From: Vespa crabro
Taxonomy: Eukaryota; Arthropoda; Insecta; Hymenoptera; Vespidae
Assembly: GCF_910589235.1 (NCBI RefSeq)
Contig: NC_060963.1
Location: forward strand, 7,787,001-7,851,000
DNA length: 64,000 bases
Direction of reading: 5' to 3'
Shown: positions 37,412 to 51,454 of the stretch, one piece after another
Numbering within the stretch: position 1 is the stretch's first letter
Layout: each line of letters begins with the position of its first letter
Notes under the pieces: model-generated
The model's database searches: none
Told to the model about the DNA's origin: nothing
The model's input: the letters and a program-made list of their open reading frames with translations, nothing else
Made by a program: the position numbers and the translations under genes

Positions 37412-38440
37412 TATGATTTATTAACGAGTAACTCGTATGATGACAAGAGTTTAAAAGAAAATTGCATAAAGTAACGATTTATTTTTACGAGCATTACGTT
37501 ATTCTCTCATTATATATGTAAATTATAACTAACATATTTTAAACAACTGATTTTGATCGTTAAGTTAAAGTTATAAAATTTTTTTGAAATTTAAAACGTC
37601 GTTATATATCTATTGATAAATAAATTGATTTATTTCTATAATACTTTAACGACTTTTGACTTTTTTTAATGTTCAAGAATGAATTATATGGAATTAAGTT
37701 TTTTATGTGTAAAATGAAAAGCTGGATGATTAATACAGAAAACCCAATGATTGACCGTGTACATCGGCCTACGATTCAAATGTACGCGGGCGCGCACACG
37801 CACGCACACACACACACGTATAGGCGCGCGTATAAGAACATATACAAAGGGACAAGAGTCGAGGGAATCCGAAGAGGGTGGATAAGAATTTCACATTGCT
37901 AGCTAGTATCTCTGCTGGCTAGCTTCCAATATTAAAGTTCTCAAATATAGCTACTTAATGCCACTTTTACAATGAATCTTCCTACTAGATTACAAGTTGG
38001 TAGCTCGATTGAAAAAAAAGAAGAAAAAAAGAAAGAAAGAAAAAAAAATTCGAAAATCTTAACCAACCATCCGATGAAACAATTCTAACGTGTGAAACGA
38101 TTGATTTATCATCAATTAATCTACGATTTATTTCTAAATCCGATCATTCCAAAGATCTATTCTTATTTGTCCGAATTTCATTTTGAATACGTTCAAGTTA
38201 ATTGATCTAATTTAAGCTTACGGTTGTTGATCGTAGAAACTACGCAAGATAATCTTTCGATTTACGGCCAACTTATTTTTAGTTAAACATTCACGCTCAA
38301 TAGATCTCTCAAATTGAATTTATTAAAACTTTTAATGTATCGTTAATGGAATTATTTTGTCTTATAAAACAGAAGGGAAAAAAAATTCATTTTGAAAATA
38401 GAAACACAGATAATGCTTGTTATCTCCGAGCTTTTCATCA
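35795..38440. other. Stretch between the two tRNA-Lys genes
   Basis: AT-rich DNA with a (GA)n run (36800-36835), a (CT)n array (37321-37410) and a short CpG/CA-rich tract (37785-37830). Open frames at 36906-37135 look chance-level. No gene seen. Confidence 0.7.
37321..37410. repeat. (CT)n microsatellite with interruptions
   Basis: A CT array with CTAT and CTCC variants on the left and pure CT on the right. Confidence 0.9.
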
Positions 38441-38513
38441 GCCCGGCTAGCTCAGTCGGTAGAGCATGAGACTCTTAATCTCAGGGTCGTGGGTTCGAGC
38501 CCCACGTTGGGCG
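38441..38513 (+). tRNA. tRNA-Lys (anticodon CTT)
   Basis: A 73-nt cloverleaf. The acceptor GCCCGGC pairs with GTTGGGC including one G-U pair, the anticodon stem TGAGA/TCTCA has loop CTCTTAA (CTT at 38474-38476), and the T stem is GTGGG/CCCAC with TTCGAGC. The discriminator is G. A nine-T terminator lies at about 38519-38527. It lies 2.7 kb from the tRNA-Lys(TTT) gene on the opposite strand. Confidence 0.97.
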
Positions 38514-39262
38514 ACGGCTTTTTTTTTCTGATTCAATTTCTAAGTACTTATAACTCATTCATATTTTATCAATAATGAATCATTAAAATTACAATTTATT
38601 TTCATCTAACTCAAAATTACAATGTATAAACACACAAATATATATATACATATATAATATATATAAGAAGTGAGAAAAACTCTTTCGTCACTATTTGACG
38701 TAAAACTTCGATGTAAATATAAAAACGGAACAAACAACTAACTCTGACGTTACTTGGCAAATATTTTACTAATGTATTTACGAACAATGTTAGGTAAATT
38801 TATTTCTTCTTTTTTTTGCAAATCGATCGCTTGCAATATTGCAATTTAATTATACAAAAATAATCCCAAAAGTTATATTGTATTAATTAATAAATAATAT
38901 TGATTGAACAATCGAGAGTTTGATTCATAGTAATCATCATCCGGGTGGATAAACTCAGAGGAGGGTCATTAAATCGAAAACACGGTATCAGGTAGAAAGA
39001 CTCGCAGAGAAATCCAAGTATTCGGGTAAGCGGAATAGAACACTGTGGTGCCAGGTGTTTCGGTGAGTTATTTTCGATTACGGTTTCACTCACTGCCAAG
39101 GGATAGAGGGGCTGCTTCTGTAGAGTTGTGTATTTTTAGTGATGTGCGGCATGCGGTACAACGTGGCAATGTTTCGACACAACCCGAAATAAAATGTTTA
39201 TCGAACGATGCAGTAAAAATGCACGGAAGATGCTGATGGGAAAAGAGAAGAGAGAAGAGGAG

Positions 39263-39362
39263 ATCAGATCAGATCAAAGCAGAGCAGATTAGATCAGAAC
39301 AGAACAGAACAGAACAGAGCAGAACAGAGCAGAGCAGAACAGAGCAGAGCAGAACAGAGCAA
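39263..39362. repeat. 5-bp array (CAGAR/CAGAT)n
   Basis: About 20 tandem pentamers, first CAGAT/AAGCAGAG variants, then CAGAA and CAGAG in a mixed order. It is flanked on the right by GAGGA-rich sequence. Confidence 0.85.
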
Positions 39363-41073
39363 AGGAGAGGAATAGAGAGGAGAGGAGGGGAGAAGTGGGA
39401 AGAGGGGGAGGGGAGAAAAGGAGAGAAGAGAAGAGAAATTGTTCATCTTTCCTCTTCATCCCTCTCCTCTTTTTCCTTCGTCATTATGACGAGCAAAAGC
39501 AAATCTTTCGATAGGAATAATTTGCCAAATCGAGGAAGAAAAATAAAAAATACATTTATCAAAGCATCTCATATCTTTGGCGAATGTTTCCGTGGCACGG
39601 AGCAAATAGGAAATTCGAAATTGTTACGTAAGATTTACGAAGAACAATGAAATCATTGACTCGAGTTATCTGCACGATAATGAGAGAACTACATGATGTT
39701 TACATGTAAACTTAAGCACAGACTTTTCGTTATTGCGTATGCACACATGCGGAAACGTCGATTCGTTAATTGACATTGACGTTATTCTTGTAAAATACGT
39801 ATATAGATATCATAAAAAAAAAAAGAAAAAAAGAAGAAACAAATTGAGTATGGTAATTCGTTTCCTTTTTTAATTATATATCATGATGAATTAAAGTCAT
39901 ATCAGAATTATTCCTTATCCGAGAATACGACCGGTGAAAAATAAATTCAGATCAAATTCAACTGTGTTACGTGTTTCTATAATTGATCGAGAACACATAT
40001 ACATTGATAACTCATGTTTACATTTCTACGATCGCGAAACCACTTTTTGGTTTTGTTAGAAAAATTAAAAAAAATAAATAAATAAATAAATACGTTAAGA
40101 AAATGATGTCAATTATAAAGGAAAAGATCGAAGATAATATATTAAACCGGTACACTAACTTATAGAGCTTAACGAACACGTTCGTTCCACGTGATATGGC
40201 GAAGCGTATAAGTGCTCACGTGCTTGCGATCCCTCTTGGCGTATGTATGTACAAACGTACAATATAAATGATGCGAAAATGTGGAAGCGAGATAGGTAAA
40301 ACGAGTTAGAGTGTCTGTGTCGTGTGTGCGGTGCAAATTTTCGCACATTTATTCCTTGAGTAAGATAAATCTCAAGTTTGATTTTTATGAAGAAAAAGAA
40401 AAAAAAAAGGAAGAAAAAAAGAAAAAAGGAAAAAAAAGAAAAAAAAAGAAAAGAAAAAAAAAGAAAAGAAAAGAAAAAAAGGAAAAAGAAATGTCTTATC
40501 TAATTTTACAAAATGCATTTGTTTAAATTAACAATCTTTAAAAGTATCGAATCTAAATAGTACTTTGCTTTCACCGAGAAGAAAGACGATCCATAAAAGA
40601 AATAAAATATGGAAGAAAAAAAGGCGAAGCAGCAACAGGTAGTCGTGTACGCTTTCCCAAAAACCACTCGATTGCAAACTTGCTAAATTACGGAAGGACG
40701 ATCTTAACTGTTCTGTTCGTTTCGTTTCTTTTATCCATACATACGATCATTGAAATTACATATAATTGCGTGCACGAAAAAAATATATGTACCGTATGAA
40801 GATACAATGTAGGTATATCAACTTATATGGAATATGCATATATAAATACATACATGCATATATATATATATATATATATATATCTTAGGTTCGAAGGAAG
40901 CATGAATCATACTTGCTTCTCCTCCACTAAAATCAACTCATTGTATGTAAGTTCAGCGAGCTGCAAGACGAAATGATACGAAGAGAAAGTTTCGATCGTT
41001 CGCTACGATACACATTATCATTAATGCGATAACCATCGTTCTTTCTGGTAATTGCTAATTATATTAGCTTTCC

Positions 41074-41085
<12 letters not shown>

Positions 41086-41138
<53 letters not shown>
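41086..41138. repeat. (CT)n microsatellite
   Basis: A CT run with one CCC interruption. Confidence 0.9.
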
Positions 41139-41143
<5 letters not shown>

Positions 41144-41476
41144 CTATCATTCTCCACCTTTCTTTCTTTCGCTCTTACCAACACGTTAATCGTTCGCTAC
41201 AAATTTATAATTCGCTTCTAATTATCTCAAGTATCTGTAATACAACTTTTCTTTCTATGTATCGGTAAAGTAGATATCTACTATTTTTTAAACAAGTACG
41301 ATATTATATGGCGTTTTAATGGATTTATTATAATCAATACAGTGATCGAAAAGATATTATAAATTACTTTCTCCTTTCTTGCATGAAACCAGTTTCGTTT
41401 TGCGATGGAAATTATAGAAATAATCAAGTTTCATAAAAAACATATTTTATATGTATATATGTATATACATACACAC

Positions 41477-41543
<67 letters not shown>
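41477..41543. repeat. (AT)n microsatellite
   Basis: An AT run with a single AC interruption near 41491. Confidence 0.9.
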
Positions 41544-41547
<4 letters not shown>

Positions 41548-42884
41548 TGAAATTGTTTCTATAACTAATTACTATGTAGGTTGCATTTATGGTAAGAGAA
41601 AAATTTTATTGTCTTATCACGAATATCTCTCAAACATTTCTGTCGATTATACGCTTTCGAGGACAATGGCACAGGAAAGAGGATGACAAAGTCAAATTAA
41701 TATACATACATCGGCGTGCATAGAGGAGAGGAGAGCTCGTCGCTTTTGGACGAACAATTCCTCATTGTATTATCTTGGCTTATACGAATAGATACGTACT
41801 ACCTTCATAATGTGTCTGTAATCGTACAATGAGGATCCGCCATTGTCATTTTAATCTGACAAATCGATCGAGACCTCTCGATTTGTGTTCGACATTAAAA
41901 TAAACGCGAAGAGATTGACGAATACACGAGTTCTTTTCTTCCACTCTCCTCCCCCACCCCCCTCTGCCTCATTCCAAAATAAGAAAAAAATAAAAAAGAG
42001 AAAGAAAGAGAAAAGCGAACAAAGAGAAAAATGTATTAATCGTTTTTCGAATTGGCAAATTACATTGGCATACGTTCCATGAAAACATTTAATCCTTGAT
42101 AATGTAATTACATGTCGATTAAAGCTCCCTATCGAAAGGATTTATATTCTCCTTCCTATCTTAGTTCTAACCGCAATGGAACACAATGACAGACATTTTC
42201 ACGGCTTCCATTAGTAATTTAATCATTCAAGATGCATCAAGAGAGCTCTTCCAAGCTGACTTAGGATTAAACGGATTTAAAGCTGCCAAGGCACACACAC
42301 ACACATATACACGCGCGCGTGTCTGTGTGTCTTTTATCGAATACTGTAAAGACGGTGAGGACGAGTAAAAAGATAGAAAAAAGAGTACGGAATGTGTCTA
42401 GAATTATAGAATATTTTTGGCTTAATCGATGATTACGAGAATGAGAACTCATTGAAACCAGATTAGGTCGGTAGGCAATTGATATTATCTTTAAAGCTAC
42501 AATATGTTACGAGAGAATTCATATGGTCAAACATGCGGTCGTGAACGGCTGCATAGAAGATAACACAAGGAGTAGTAGCAAGCTGGCTTCATACCCGAGG
42601 TTATTATTTTACGTAACAAACTACACAAGTAGATATATTTCGAGCACTTTGTACTATCTATTATCACGACATTTTCGATTTTATAAATCGTGAAACGTAG
42701 TTTGTCCAAGTGCTTCCGTATAAATCTCGGGTTATCGAGTTTAATCGACTTCTCGTTTCAAACTGTTTCTTTTTGAAAACAAAAGGAGAAACTGCTAAGT
42801 GATAATAATATAATAATAATAATCATACTACTTTGTAATATTCTTCAAGAAAAACGTTTGATATTTCCAGAAAAGAAAAAGATA

Positions 42885-42888
<4 letters not shown>

Positions 42889-42922
<34 letters not shown>
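42889..42922. repeat. (GA)n microsatellite
   Basis: An uninterrupted GA run. Confidence 0.9.
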
Positions 42923-42926
<4 letters not shown>

Positions 42927-44606
42927 TAAATTTCAATCGATTTGTAATTTGAAGTTAAAATGATCGAAGTACTCAAAAATGCGATAAAATAAGCTTGTAT
43001 AGTTAAAAAAATCTGTGAAAGCGTACATTCAATCGTAGTGCCGTATTAGACGAGAGTACAAACAAGCAGATAAACGAATCGTCGAAGCGTTGACCTAATT
43101 ACAGCTTCTCGGTAGACCAACGTAGTGGGAGGCAATGGCGCAGCAAAAGCTTCAGCTCTACTTCATTGCAAAGGCACAAAGGAAGCTAACATATGTATCC
43201 TGCCTTCTCTGTTTCCTCTCGCGTTTTCTAACCACGTGATACCTCCCTGTCAAATGTGCGTGCTATGTGCAATAAGATAGGTCTTTTTTGTTATTTTAAT
43301 TCGAACGGAAGCCGTAGCTACATTTAGGAAGATAGCATCGATCTTTTTATTTATTTACAGTGTTGTCGAACGCACCCAAGCGTTTAATTACTTCTAACTT
43401 CGAGATTGTATAGTTGTTTAAAAGTAAAAAGAGGGAGGAGAGTGAAAAAGAAGAAAAAGATATTATTTATTGGGGTTACATGGTTTACGGATTCTCAACA
43501 TAGAAAATTTCTATATTTGATCTTGATAATTTAAACGCATTAATGAGATTTACTATGACTATGGATATTAATTATTTTTACGATTTACGATATGATTAAT
43601 ATATTTTTCATGTTCACGATAGTCACGTAAATATGAAATCTCGTCACGGTATATAAGTTCAATCGTATCGTCCAAAATATGCTAATTTCGTAATTTTTCG
43701 TGATTTTATTTACTTTTTTAATCCAATAACATGTAATTTTATTTAACGTATATAAATTCCCTGTATATCTCTTACACGAGTCTTGAGATAGGCTAACTAT
43801 GCACATACACGAACAATCTACTTACATGTGAAACAAAATCGCCGCTTCGTTTCCCCGGACAATGAGTGTCAATTAAATAACCTCTCATTATTGAGTTTAT
43901 GCAATGTATCGTAGAAGGTGGAACGAGTGAATTAAATCTATATGTAATGTATAACCGATAGGAACGTACATACATATTCTAATGAAATATATCCATATTT
44001 CGTTTCATTCAAAAATCAATTCAAACTTAAACATTTTTATATGAAATATTATTTTAACAACTTTAAGTATCAAATATTGCATTAATTGACTATAAAGTTA
44101 TATAAGTACAAATAATAATTAGTTTCGAATAATCAATGAAATGTTTCATCATCGATGTTCAAATAAAAGAAAAAACCAAAAATAGAAAAAAAAAAAAAAC
44201 AGAAAACGCTCAATTATGAATCGTTCGTTTGAACAGATCGAAAGAGCAACTTAATGAATATTAATAACATCGAAGAACAGCAGCTTTATTCAAGGGACGA
44301 TTAAAGAGATAAGCGCTGGAAAAAGTGTTGAAACGATGATCGTAGCTCGTTTATCGCTCGAATCGTCGTCATCGGCCTTCGGTGCATTAAGAAAAGATAA
44401 CGAAGTATCGGGAAAGGCGCTTGCTTTCGAAGGAGAACCTCTTGACATAACTTGACACCGCCGCGGCAGCAGCTGCAAGAATTCACGCGGATACGAAAGA
44501 TAACCACGTGCATTTTGAACAATACGCTAATCGTTCCATCATTATCACATTGTTTCCGTTTAATAGATCATCTATATATAGATATACGTACATATATGTG
44601 TATATA

Positions 44607-44726
44607 TACATACATACATACATACATACATACATACATACATACATACATACATACATACATACATACATACATACATACATACATACATACATACATA
44701 CATACATACATACATACATACATACA

Positions 44727-44755
<29 letters not shown>
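44607..44755. repeat. (CATA)n tetranucleotide array, about 150 bp
   Basis: Nearly perfect CATA units. This is the same motif class as the GTAT array at 25.8 kb, in the opposite orientation. Confidence 0.95.
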
Positions 44756-44762
<7 letters not shown>

Positions 44763-44995
44763 TATATATATCATACATGCACTTCATATATACAGTTATA
44801 TATATACTTTATAGATGTAAGTATATATGTATAACTATATATGTATATATTCTATATATATAGGTATATATATATATACTTTGTATATATATATAGACAT
44901 ATATATATATGTATCTATATATACAAAGTACATATATATTCTGTATATGCACATATATATATAAATACAAACGCACATGCAAAATGTCCCAACGA

Positions 44996-45104
44996 AAAGT
45001 ATCCATCAGGATTATTATGAGGTCTAGTGATTTTTTTAAAAACGCCGAAACAAATATTAAAAAAAAAATTACTAGATTTCATAATAACCTTATAGGTACT
45101 TCCT
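44996..45104. repeat. Long imperfect inverted repeat (fold-back)
   Basis: The left arm includes GGATTATTATGAGGTCTAG and continues TGATTTTTTT; the right arm includes AAATTACTAGATTTC and continues ATAATAACC. The inner 28 positions pair fully with one bulge and three G-U pairs. Pairing continues outward for about 12 more positions with two mismatches. The loop is about 45038-45060. It could be a transcribed hairpin or a fold-back MITE. Confidence 0.6.
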
Positions 45105-46977
45105 TAGAACACTTTATATATATATATTTATTTATTTATTTATTTATTTAGATGTTTATTATTTATTATTGCAAATAAAGAGACAGCGCCTCTTAACGTG
45201 CCATTCGCGTATCACTTACTCGTTAACGAAAAATCGATCGAGCCTTTCTCGAGAACTCTCTCGCGTGCATTTCTATGTTTCTACGTTCGGTATGCGAACG
45301 ATAAGTCGATTGTTATTTTGAACGTGTTCTACGGTTTACCATCGACACATAGGCTCACGTATGTGGGTACTTGTAATGCGTGACATCATCTCGAAATACG
45401 TGCAGAGAGGAGTTTGACGAGCGAGCGAACGAAGCGAAGGCTCTGCACTTGCAATAACAACGACGAGAACCGCCCAAGGTCTGGCATAAAAATCAAGCGC
45501 CATAGAAGCATAAAACTCGCCGTAATTGACGCCGCCGACGAGTCTTCTCGATGTTTTACGCTTCGACTATTTGAAGATTTACATCATAGAGAAAAAAAAA
45601 GAAAGACAAAAAATAGAGAAGAAAACAATATTGAAATATCAACAAAACGATAAACGACACATAATGTCTTATCGTACTGCAGTTTTCGAACTAAATAGAT
45701 AAACTAGGTCCTCATCTTTAGATGGAAAACGTAAATACGTAAAGAAGAATTGTAACAAACCACCGACAATGGTTAAAACGAATGGGAAAGAAGATCGTGT
45801 TATATATTTATATCGGTTATATATTTATATCACATCTTTTTATCATCATCTACGATTGCTCGATGAAACAGCCAAGCAACGATCTATACTTATCTATTCT
45901 TCGCATTTGGATCAAACCATTCTCTCATATTTTACTGTAGGATCTTGTTGAGATTTCATTCGTATTAAACTTTACGTTTGAGAAATGTTACGTCGTAAAA
46001 ATGCATGACGCCATTGCATCTTTACAAGAATGTTTGTAATAAAGTGTGATATCAAAAACCTCCTGTTAGTGAAATGAATCGAATCTGAGAAGATGTTTTA
46101 TTTGAAAATAGAGGAAGAAAGGAATTTGGCATATAGTCGAATATATAGAATTATGTATATAGTCGAATACGTCTGTTCTATTTTCGATCTGAAACGCAAT
46201 AGCAAACTCGATAGCAACTCGTCTAGAACCAAACATTGTTTGTGTTTACGAAAATCGAAAGATCTATAAGTCATTTAACATTTATCGATTGAAACGAGCT
46301 AAATGATATTAATATCTACTTCGTCATCGACACAACGAGCATCATTGTTTTACTTCGATGTATTTCTTTTTTTTTTTTTTAATTTAGAATTAATATAGCC
46401 TTGAAAAAAAAAGAAAAAAAAAGGACGCGAAACAAGTATGTCCACTTGTCGGTAACGTTAGTTACGATACATTTACTGTTCAACAAAATACAGAGGACCG
46501 CTTTGTCTTTCTTTTGCTCGACCTACTTTTCTTGTTTTTCAACGATCTACCTAGTTAGAAGAAGCTTAGAAAGAGATACAAAGTGTCGAGTGATAAATGA
46601 AAGCTTTACTAAGCGAACTAGATCGTTGTATACTCGATCACTAAAAGGGTAATTCTTCATTGCTCGTCTAGTCATCGAATCGTTTATTCATATACTTCTT
46701 TTCAAATTCGAAAGAAACTAACGAAGCGAAGAAAAATCTTTTTACGTAGGGAAAATTGTTTATCTAACGAACCGGAAGTTCTTTTAGTACTATGTATAGA
46801 AGACATTTCTTCAATGTTAGGATCGATCTCACGACGACTCTTGCAGTCAAATACGATAGCAAGGCGTTTGACCCCACGATATGTCGCGGCTGGACTATAA
46901 TCCGGTAGAATGACGTAGCTGCCATAACTTTTGATGCGCGTTATTCAACTGGCATTATACCAAGCTGAGGGGAACGA

Positions 46978-47010
<33 letters not shown>

Positions 47011-47597
47011 AAGAAAGAGAGAGAGAGAGAAAAGAAAGGGGAAGTATAGGGAACACAATGCACGCATGTGCTTTTACATGTGCGCGCGTATATGCATGTG
47101 TGACAAATCCTCAATTACGTTTACCAGATACGAGGACAACTTTGTTGTCCCGACTAAGTATGTATTTTTCTGAATCGATAAACACATCGTCGTTTTTGAC
47201 GCGTATCAACGTCCACCTCGAAATAAAAACGTCGTTCGAGAATCGATTGGAATTTATAAATTTCTATAATAGCGTGAATCTATCCTCAGTCACGTCCAAG
47301 TAAATATCAGTACAAGTGTCAACGGGGACGATCGTTGACACATTTACCGATCGCGAGGGTTGGACGAACGATTATTGTGACTGACCCTTCGAACTCTTAT
47401 CGAATTTCTCTCTACTCTTTTACTATTATCGCTATCTGCAAAACGTCAGACGTGAAGAAAAAAAGAAGAACAAAAAGGTCTATGAGCTTGGCCGTTATTA
47501 ACCAATTATCAGGGTCCCTTCTATAGCTTATCGTTTATCGTGCGAAAAAAAACGAAATTTCGTCTCCCCCTCTTCTGCTACTCTCCCCCTCTCTCTC

Positions 47598-47600
<3 letters not shown>

Positions 47601-47668
<68 letters not shown>
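47601..47668. repeat. (CT)n microsatellite
   Basis: An uninterrupted CT run of about 34 units. Confidence 0.95.
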
Positions 47669-47671
<3 letters not shown>

Positions 47672-47874
47672 AAAAAAAGGAAAGAAAAAGTGCAAATAAT
47701 GCAGTTTGCTTTAACACGTTTGTCTCCATTTTATCGTCACGAGCCTCGAATAAATCGTTCAACCCGGGCGCGATAAGAGCTAGCATACGATGCAAGCAAA
47801 TTCTAGACTTTTTTCACTCTTTTCCCAATTGGAAGACGTCGATTCTGACTGCTAGACTAATTCCACGTTTTTCT

Positions 47875-47878
<4 letters not shown>

Positions 47879-47936
<58 letters not shown>
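47879..47936. repeat. (CT)n microsatellite
   Basis: A second long CT run 210 bp right of the previous one. Confidence 0.95.
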
Positions 47937-47939
<3 letters not shown>

Positions 47940-48662
47940 TCTCTTTCTCACTCACTCACTCATTTACTCACTCTCTAACCATCGTAATCGATTCGCGCAA
48001 TTAGCATGCAATCGAAGCAAGACTAACGTCGATTTCGTTAGTCATCCGTTTCCGAACTTTCCCTCACTCCTCCTCTTCCTCTTCCTTCTGCTTCTTTCAC
48101 ATTTATCTCCCCCATTCTTCGATATTTCCTTCCTTATCATGACTATACGCAAAAGAATAGAATAAAGTTGGTATATTAATGGTGGAGAGAAAAAGAAAAA
48201 AAAGAAAAAAAAAAAGAAAGAAGAAGAAAAAAATAGAAAAGGAAGAAAAAGAAAAATAGAATGTCGGAGTCGGCCAATGAACGCAACTCGTTCGTTAAGT
48301 GCAACGTTCAAATTTATTTTATTTAACCGTGCCTGTTTTACTCGCGATATCTTAGAATTTCTAATAAAATAACATAATTATTGCTATTGTCGAAAAGGAA
48401 AGAAAGCCAAAATTAATAAAACTCGATCTAAATTTTAGTGAACTGAAAGAAACATTTTAAGAGTAATATTCCTACGAACGTGAATGTTGATCATTTTTAT
48501 TAAACATTATTATATTGTACTTTATCATAGCGATCGTATAAAAAAAAAAAAGAAGAAGAAAGAACAGTATTTTATACTCACATCAATTAAATATTCGTTA
48601 GATGAGAAATGTAAAACGCACGTGTCCATTAGCCTGACGATCTCCTCCCCTCTGCTACAACA

Positions 48663-48732
<70 letters not shown>

Positions 48733-49839
48733 ATTGGTTTTATTATCTGTTAGAAACAAATCAGTTGTAAAATAGAAGGAAAAAAATAGAGATAGAGAGT
48801 GGAGAGGTAGGCGACTTACGAGATCGTTATGTTATTTCTAAGGAATGCCAAAATACTTGGAAAATTAAATTGACTCTGAAATCGGACGACACGTGGAGAA
48901 AATTTGCCGACCGGCCGACGCCATGACCGAATTCTTCTTCCTCCTCTTTCTCTTCCTCTTCCTCATTTTTAATACCTCGCGAAATATTTGTCAGACGCCA
49001 CGTGAGTCTCACGCAAGAAACACGTAGTTTTCGCGTGTATCTCTAAACGATTGTTTACTTAATCCACCTTTGCCGGAACGGTGTTCAATCTCCCATTCTC
49101 CGCAGTCGTGTAACACACGGCGATGAATAGTTTCTGAAGAGTTTGGCACTGCTCCACCGAATCACGCGTAAATTCCGCATCGTTACCGGCCCCGAGGTTG
49201 ATTTCATTGCTTGTTACATGCACTGTTACGCTCGATTGGCTCGTCGACGGACCTCATCTTGTACGTGAAAATTACGAATCCGGTGTAATTTTATTCACGT
49301 GCCAAAGACTTGCCTAATGTATCGTTAATTACATATTTAAAATAGAAAAAAGAGAAAAAGAAAAAAACAAACGATTTTCTTAATATCTTATACGCTTTTT
49401 ACAACGTAATTTAGCGTAATTTATGATCAATTAAAAAATCACGATTGCCGTGCTAACTTAATTGAACGATTTTTGATGTAGTAATTAATAAGATACAATA
49501 TATTTCTTTTTTTTGAGAATGATGAACGAATATATGTATCTGCTTGTTATTATTTAAATTATCTTTTCTTTTAATTTTTTCTGCATTTTTTATTTTCATT
49601 TATTTTCATTAAAACTTCTCTATTTCCATAAAGTCAAATATATAGATTTATTGATTCTTTTAGTTTTATGAAACTTTCTTCGCGCCTTTAACCGGTCGAC
49701 CTCGAGTAGAACCTTTCCACGATGGTTTATCCTTGACTTGTCTGACGAAAACAGCTATTAAAAGTTTCGTGTCTCTTGCTTCTTCCTCCTCCTTTTTCTT
49801 CTTCTTCTCTTCTTTCTTCTCTTCCTTACGCATCTCCAT

Positions 49840-49920
49840 ATTTACGCATCACGTGTTCGGTCACACGATCTTTACCTTTTCGGTACTTTGGCGCCATTCT
49901 GTTATACGCATGCGCAAAAT
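49840..49920. promoter_or_regulatory. E-box, E2F-like and NRF1-like motif group
   Basis: CACGTG (49850-49855), TTTGGCGCCA (49887-49896) and GCATGCGCA (49908-49916) occur within 70 bp. The last resembles an NRF1 half-palindrome. The grouping suggests a regulatory element; no adjacent exon is visible. Confidence 0.25.
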
Positions 49921-50696
49921 TCGAGGACAAAAAGAAGAAACGTTTATCTTTTATGTATAAGATCAACTATTTTCATTACTATCTCTCTCTCTCTTTCCTT
50001 TTTCAAAAAATGGAAGAAGAAAAGAAAAAGGAAAAAAAGAAGTTAAAAATGAGAACATTTTAAAGAAACACGAAGTTGACACGTGATAAATGTTTGTAAA
50101 ATATCTATGTTGATAAATATTTAAACAAGGATGCGATTTATCATTCCACGCTGTACTTTGTCTAGAAATTATCAGAAAGAGAAGTAAGAATATTCAATTA
50201 ACATTTTATTATTTTTAATTCGATTTAACGCTTAGAATTTATTGACAAAAGTAAACATGAAAATATTTATCAAATGACAATATTTCGTTCGTTTAAAAAT
50301 ATATATCATCAAATACGAAATTGTTCTATGTTTACCTTTTCAACAAAATTTCAAATTATATTTACTACATTATATTTCGTAAATATTATAAAGTGCTTTA
50401 AAATCATCTTATGCCCTTTATAGAACAAGTATTTCCGGAAAAAAAAGAAAATAAAAAAAGAAAAAAAAAATGTTTTCGTAATCTTTCTCGTAAAATTTAA
50501 TTCGACCATCTCCCTCTCCTACGTAATAGATTCAGTAATTATATAACCTAATGAGTGAATTTTATCTTCAGCGCGTTCAATGATAATATCTTTCGATTGG
50601 TAAGTTAATTATTTATTGGCGTTATGCATATCGTAGATATGCACTAGTAGGTGATATATAGTTACATAGTATATGTATAAGTATATTCGATAAAAA

Positions 50697-50697
<1 letters not shown>

Positions 50698-50743
<46 letters not shown>
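50698..50743. repeat. (TA)n microsatellite
   Basis: An uninterrupted TA run. Confidence 0.9.
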
Positions 50744-50746
<3 letters not shown>

Positions 50747-51454
50747 TAGAGATTTTAATTCTGTTTATTAAAAGTCAACGACGCTCGACGGCACATCACC
50801 CTAGTACTCCTCGAGGTCAGTTTTGCACACGCACACATACGTATACATACATATACCTATACGTACACATGTTCCCGTAAAGAATTGCTATCGTGATCGT
50901 GCGTATTTGCTTCTCGCCTAACGTATCCGTTTACCAGAGCACACGATGCCTAGAAAAATAGGGGCGTGCGAATAATCGTGCTTGCCCTGCCACGTGTCTA
51001 TTTATATCGTTGTTAATTTAATCACGCTTATTCGGAACAGACAGCGTGTACATGTGTGCGTGCGAAAAAGAGAAAGAAAGAAATAGATAGATAAATAAAT
51101 AGGGAGAAAGAGAGAGAGAGAAATATAAAGAGAGAGAGAGAGAGAGAGAGAGAAACACTTATCCGATGTACCTAAAACTTCTCACCAATGGTTTTTCCGT
51201 CGTATGGACGATAGGATTGACCTAATCGATCGATTTATAAATTTTTCATTTCCAACTTTTATTACTCTTTTCATCGGGAACGTTAAAAAGATAGATAGAT
51301 AGATAGAAAGAGAGAGAGAGAGAGAGAGAGACGGAGAGGCAGAAATACTCCGTAAGTACGAATAAAGATCGAATGCGTTTTCGTTGCGCAAATCGTGTTC
51401 TATTTATTAATAGCAGCCGCGATTTGGCAACCACTGTTGTTTACCAAGATCAGC

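Noticed and set aside
44290..44478. 62-codon minus-strand frame with an Asp-rich segment after a GCAG acceptor-like site
   Set aside because: No downstream donor or family match; the GC-rich edge is short.
44452..44834. Open frames of His-Thr-Tyr-Ile and Met-Tyr-Val-Cys repeats
   Set aside because: Translation of the CATA microsatellite.
45198..45653. Two plus-strand frames in a GC-richer stretch
   Set aside because: No shared phase, no splice signals joining them and no family motif.
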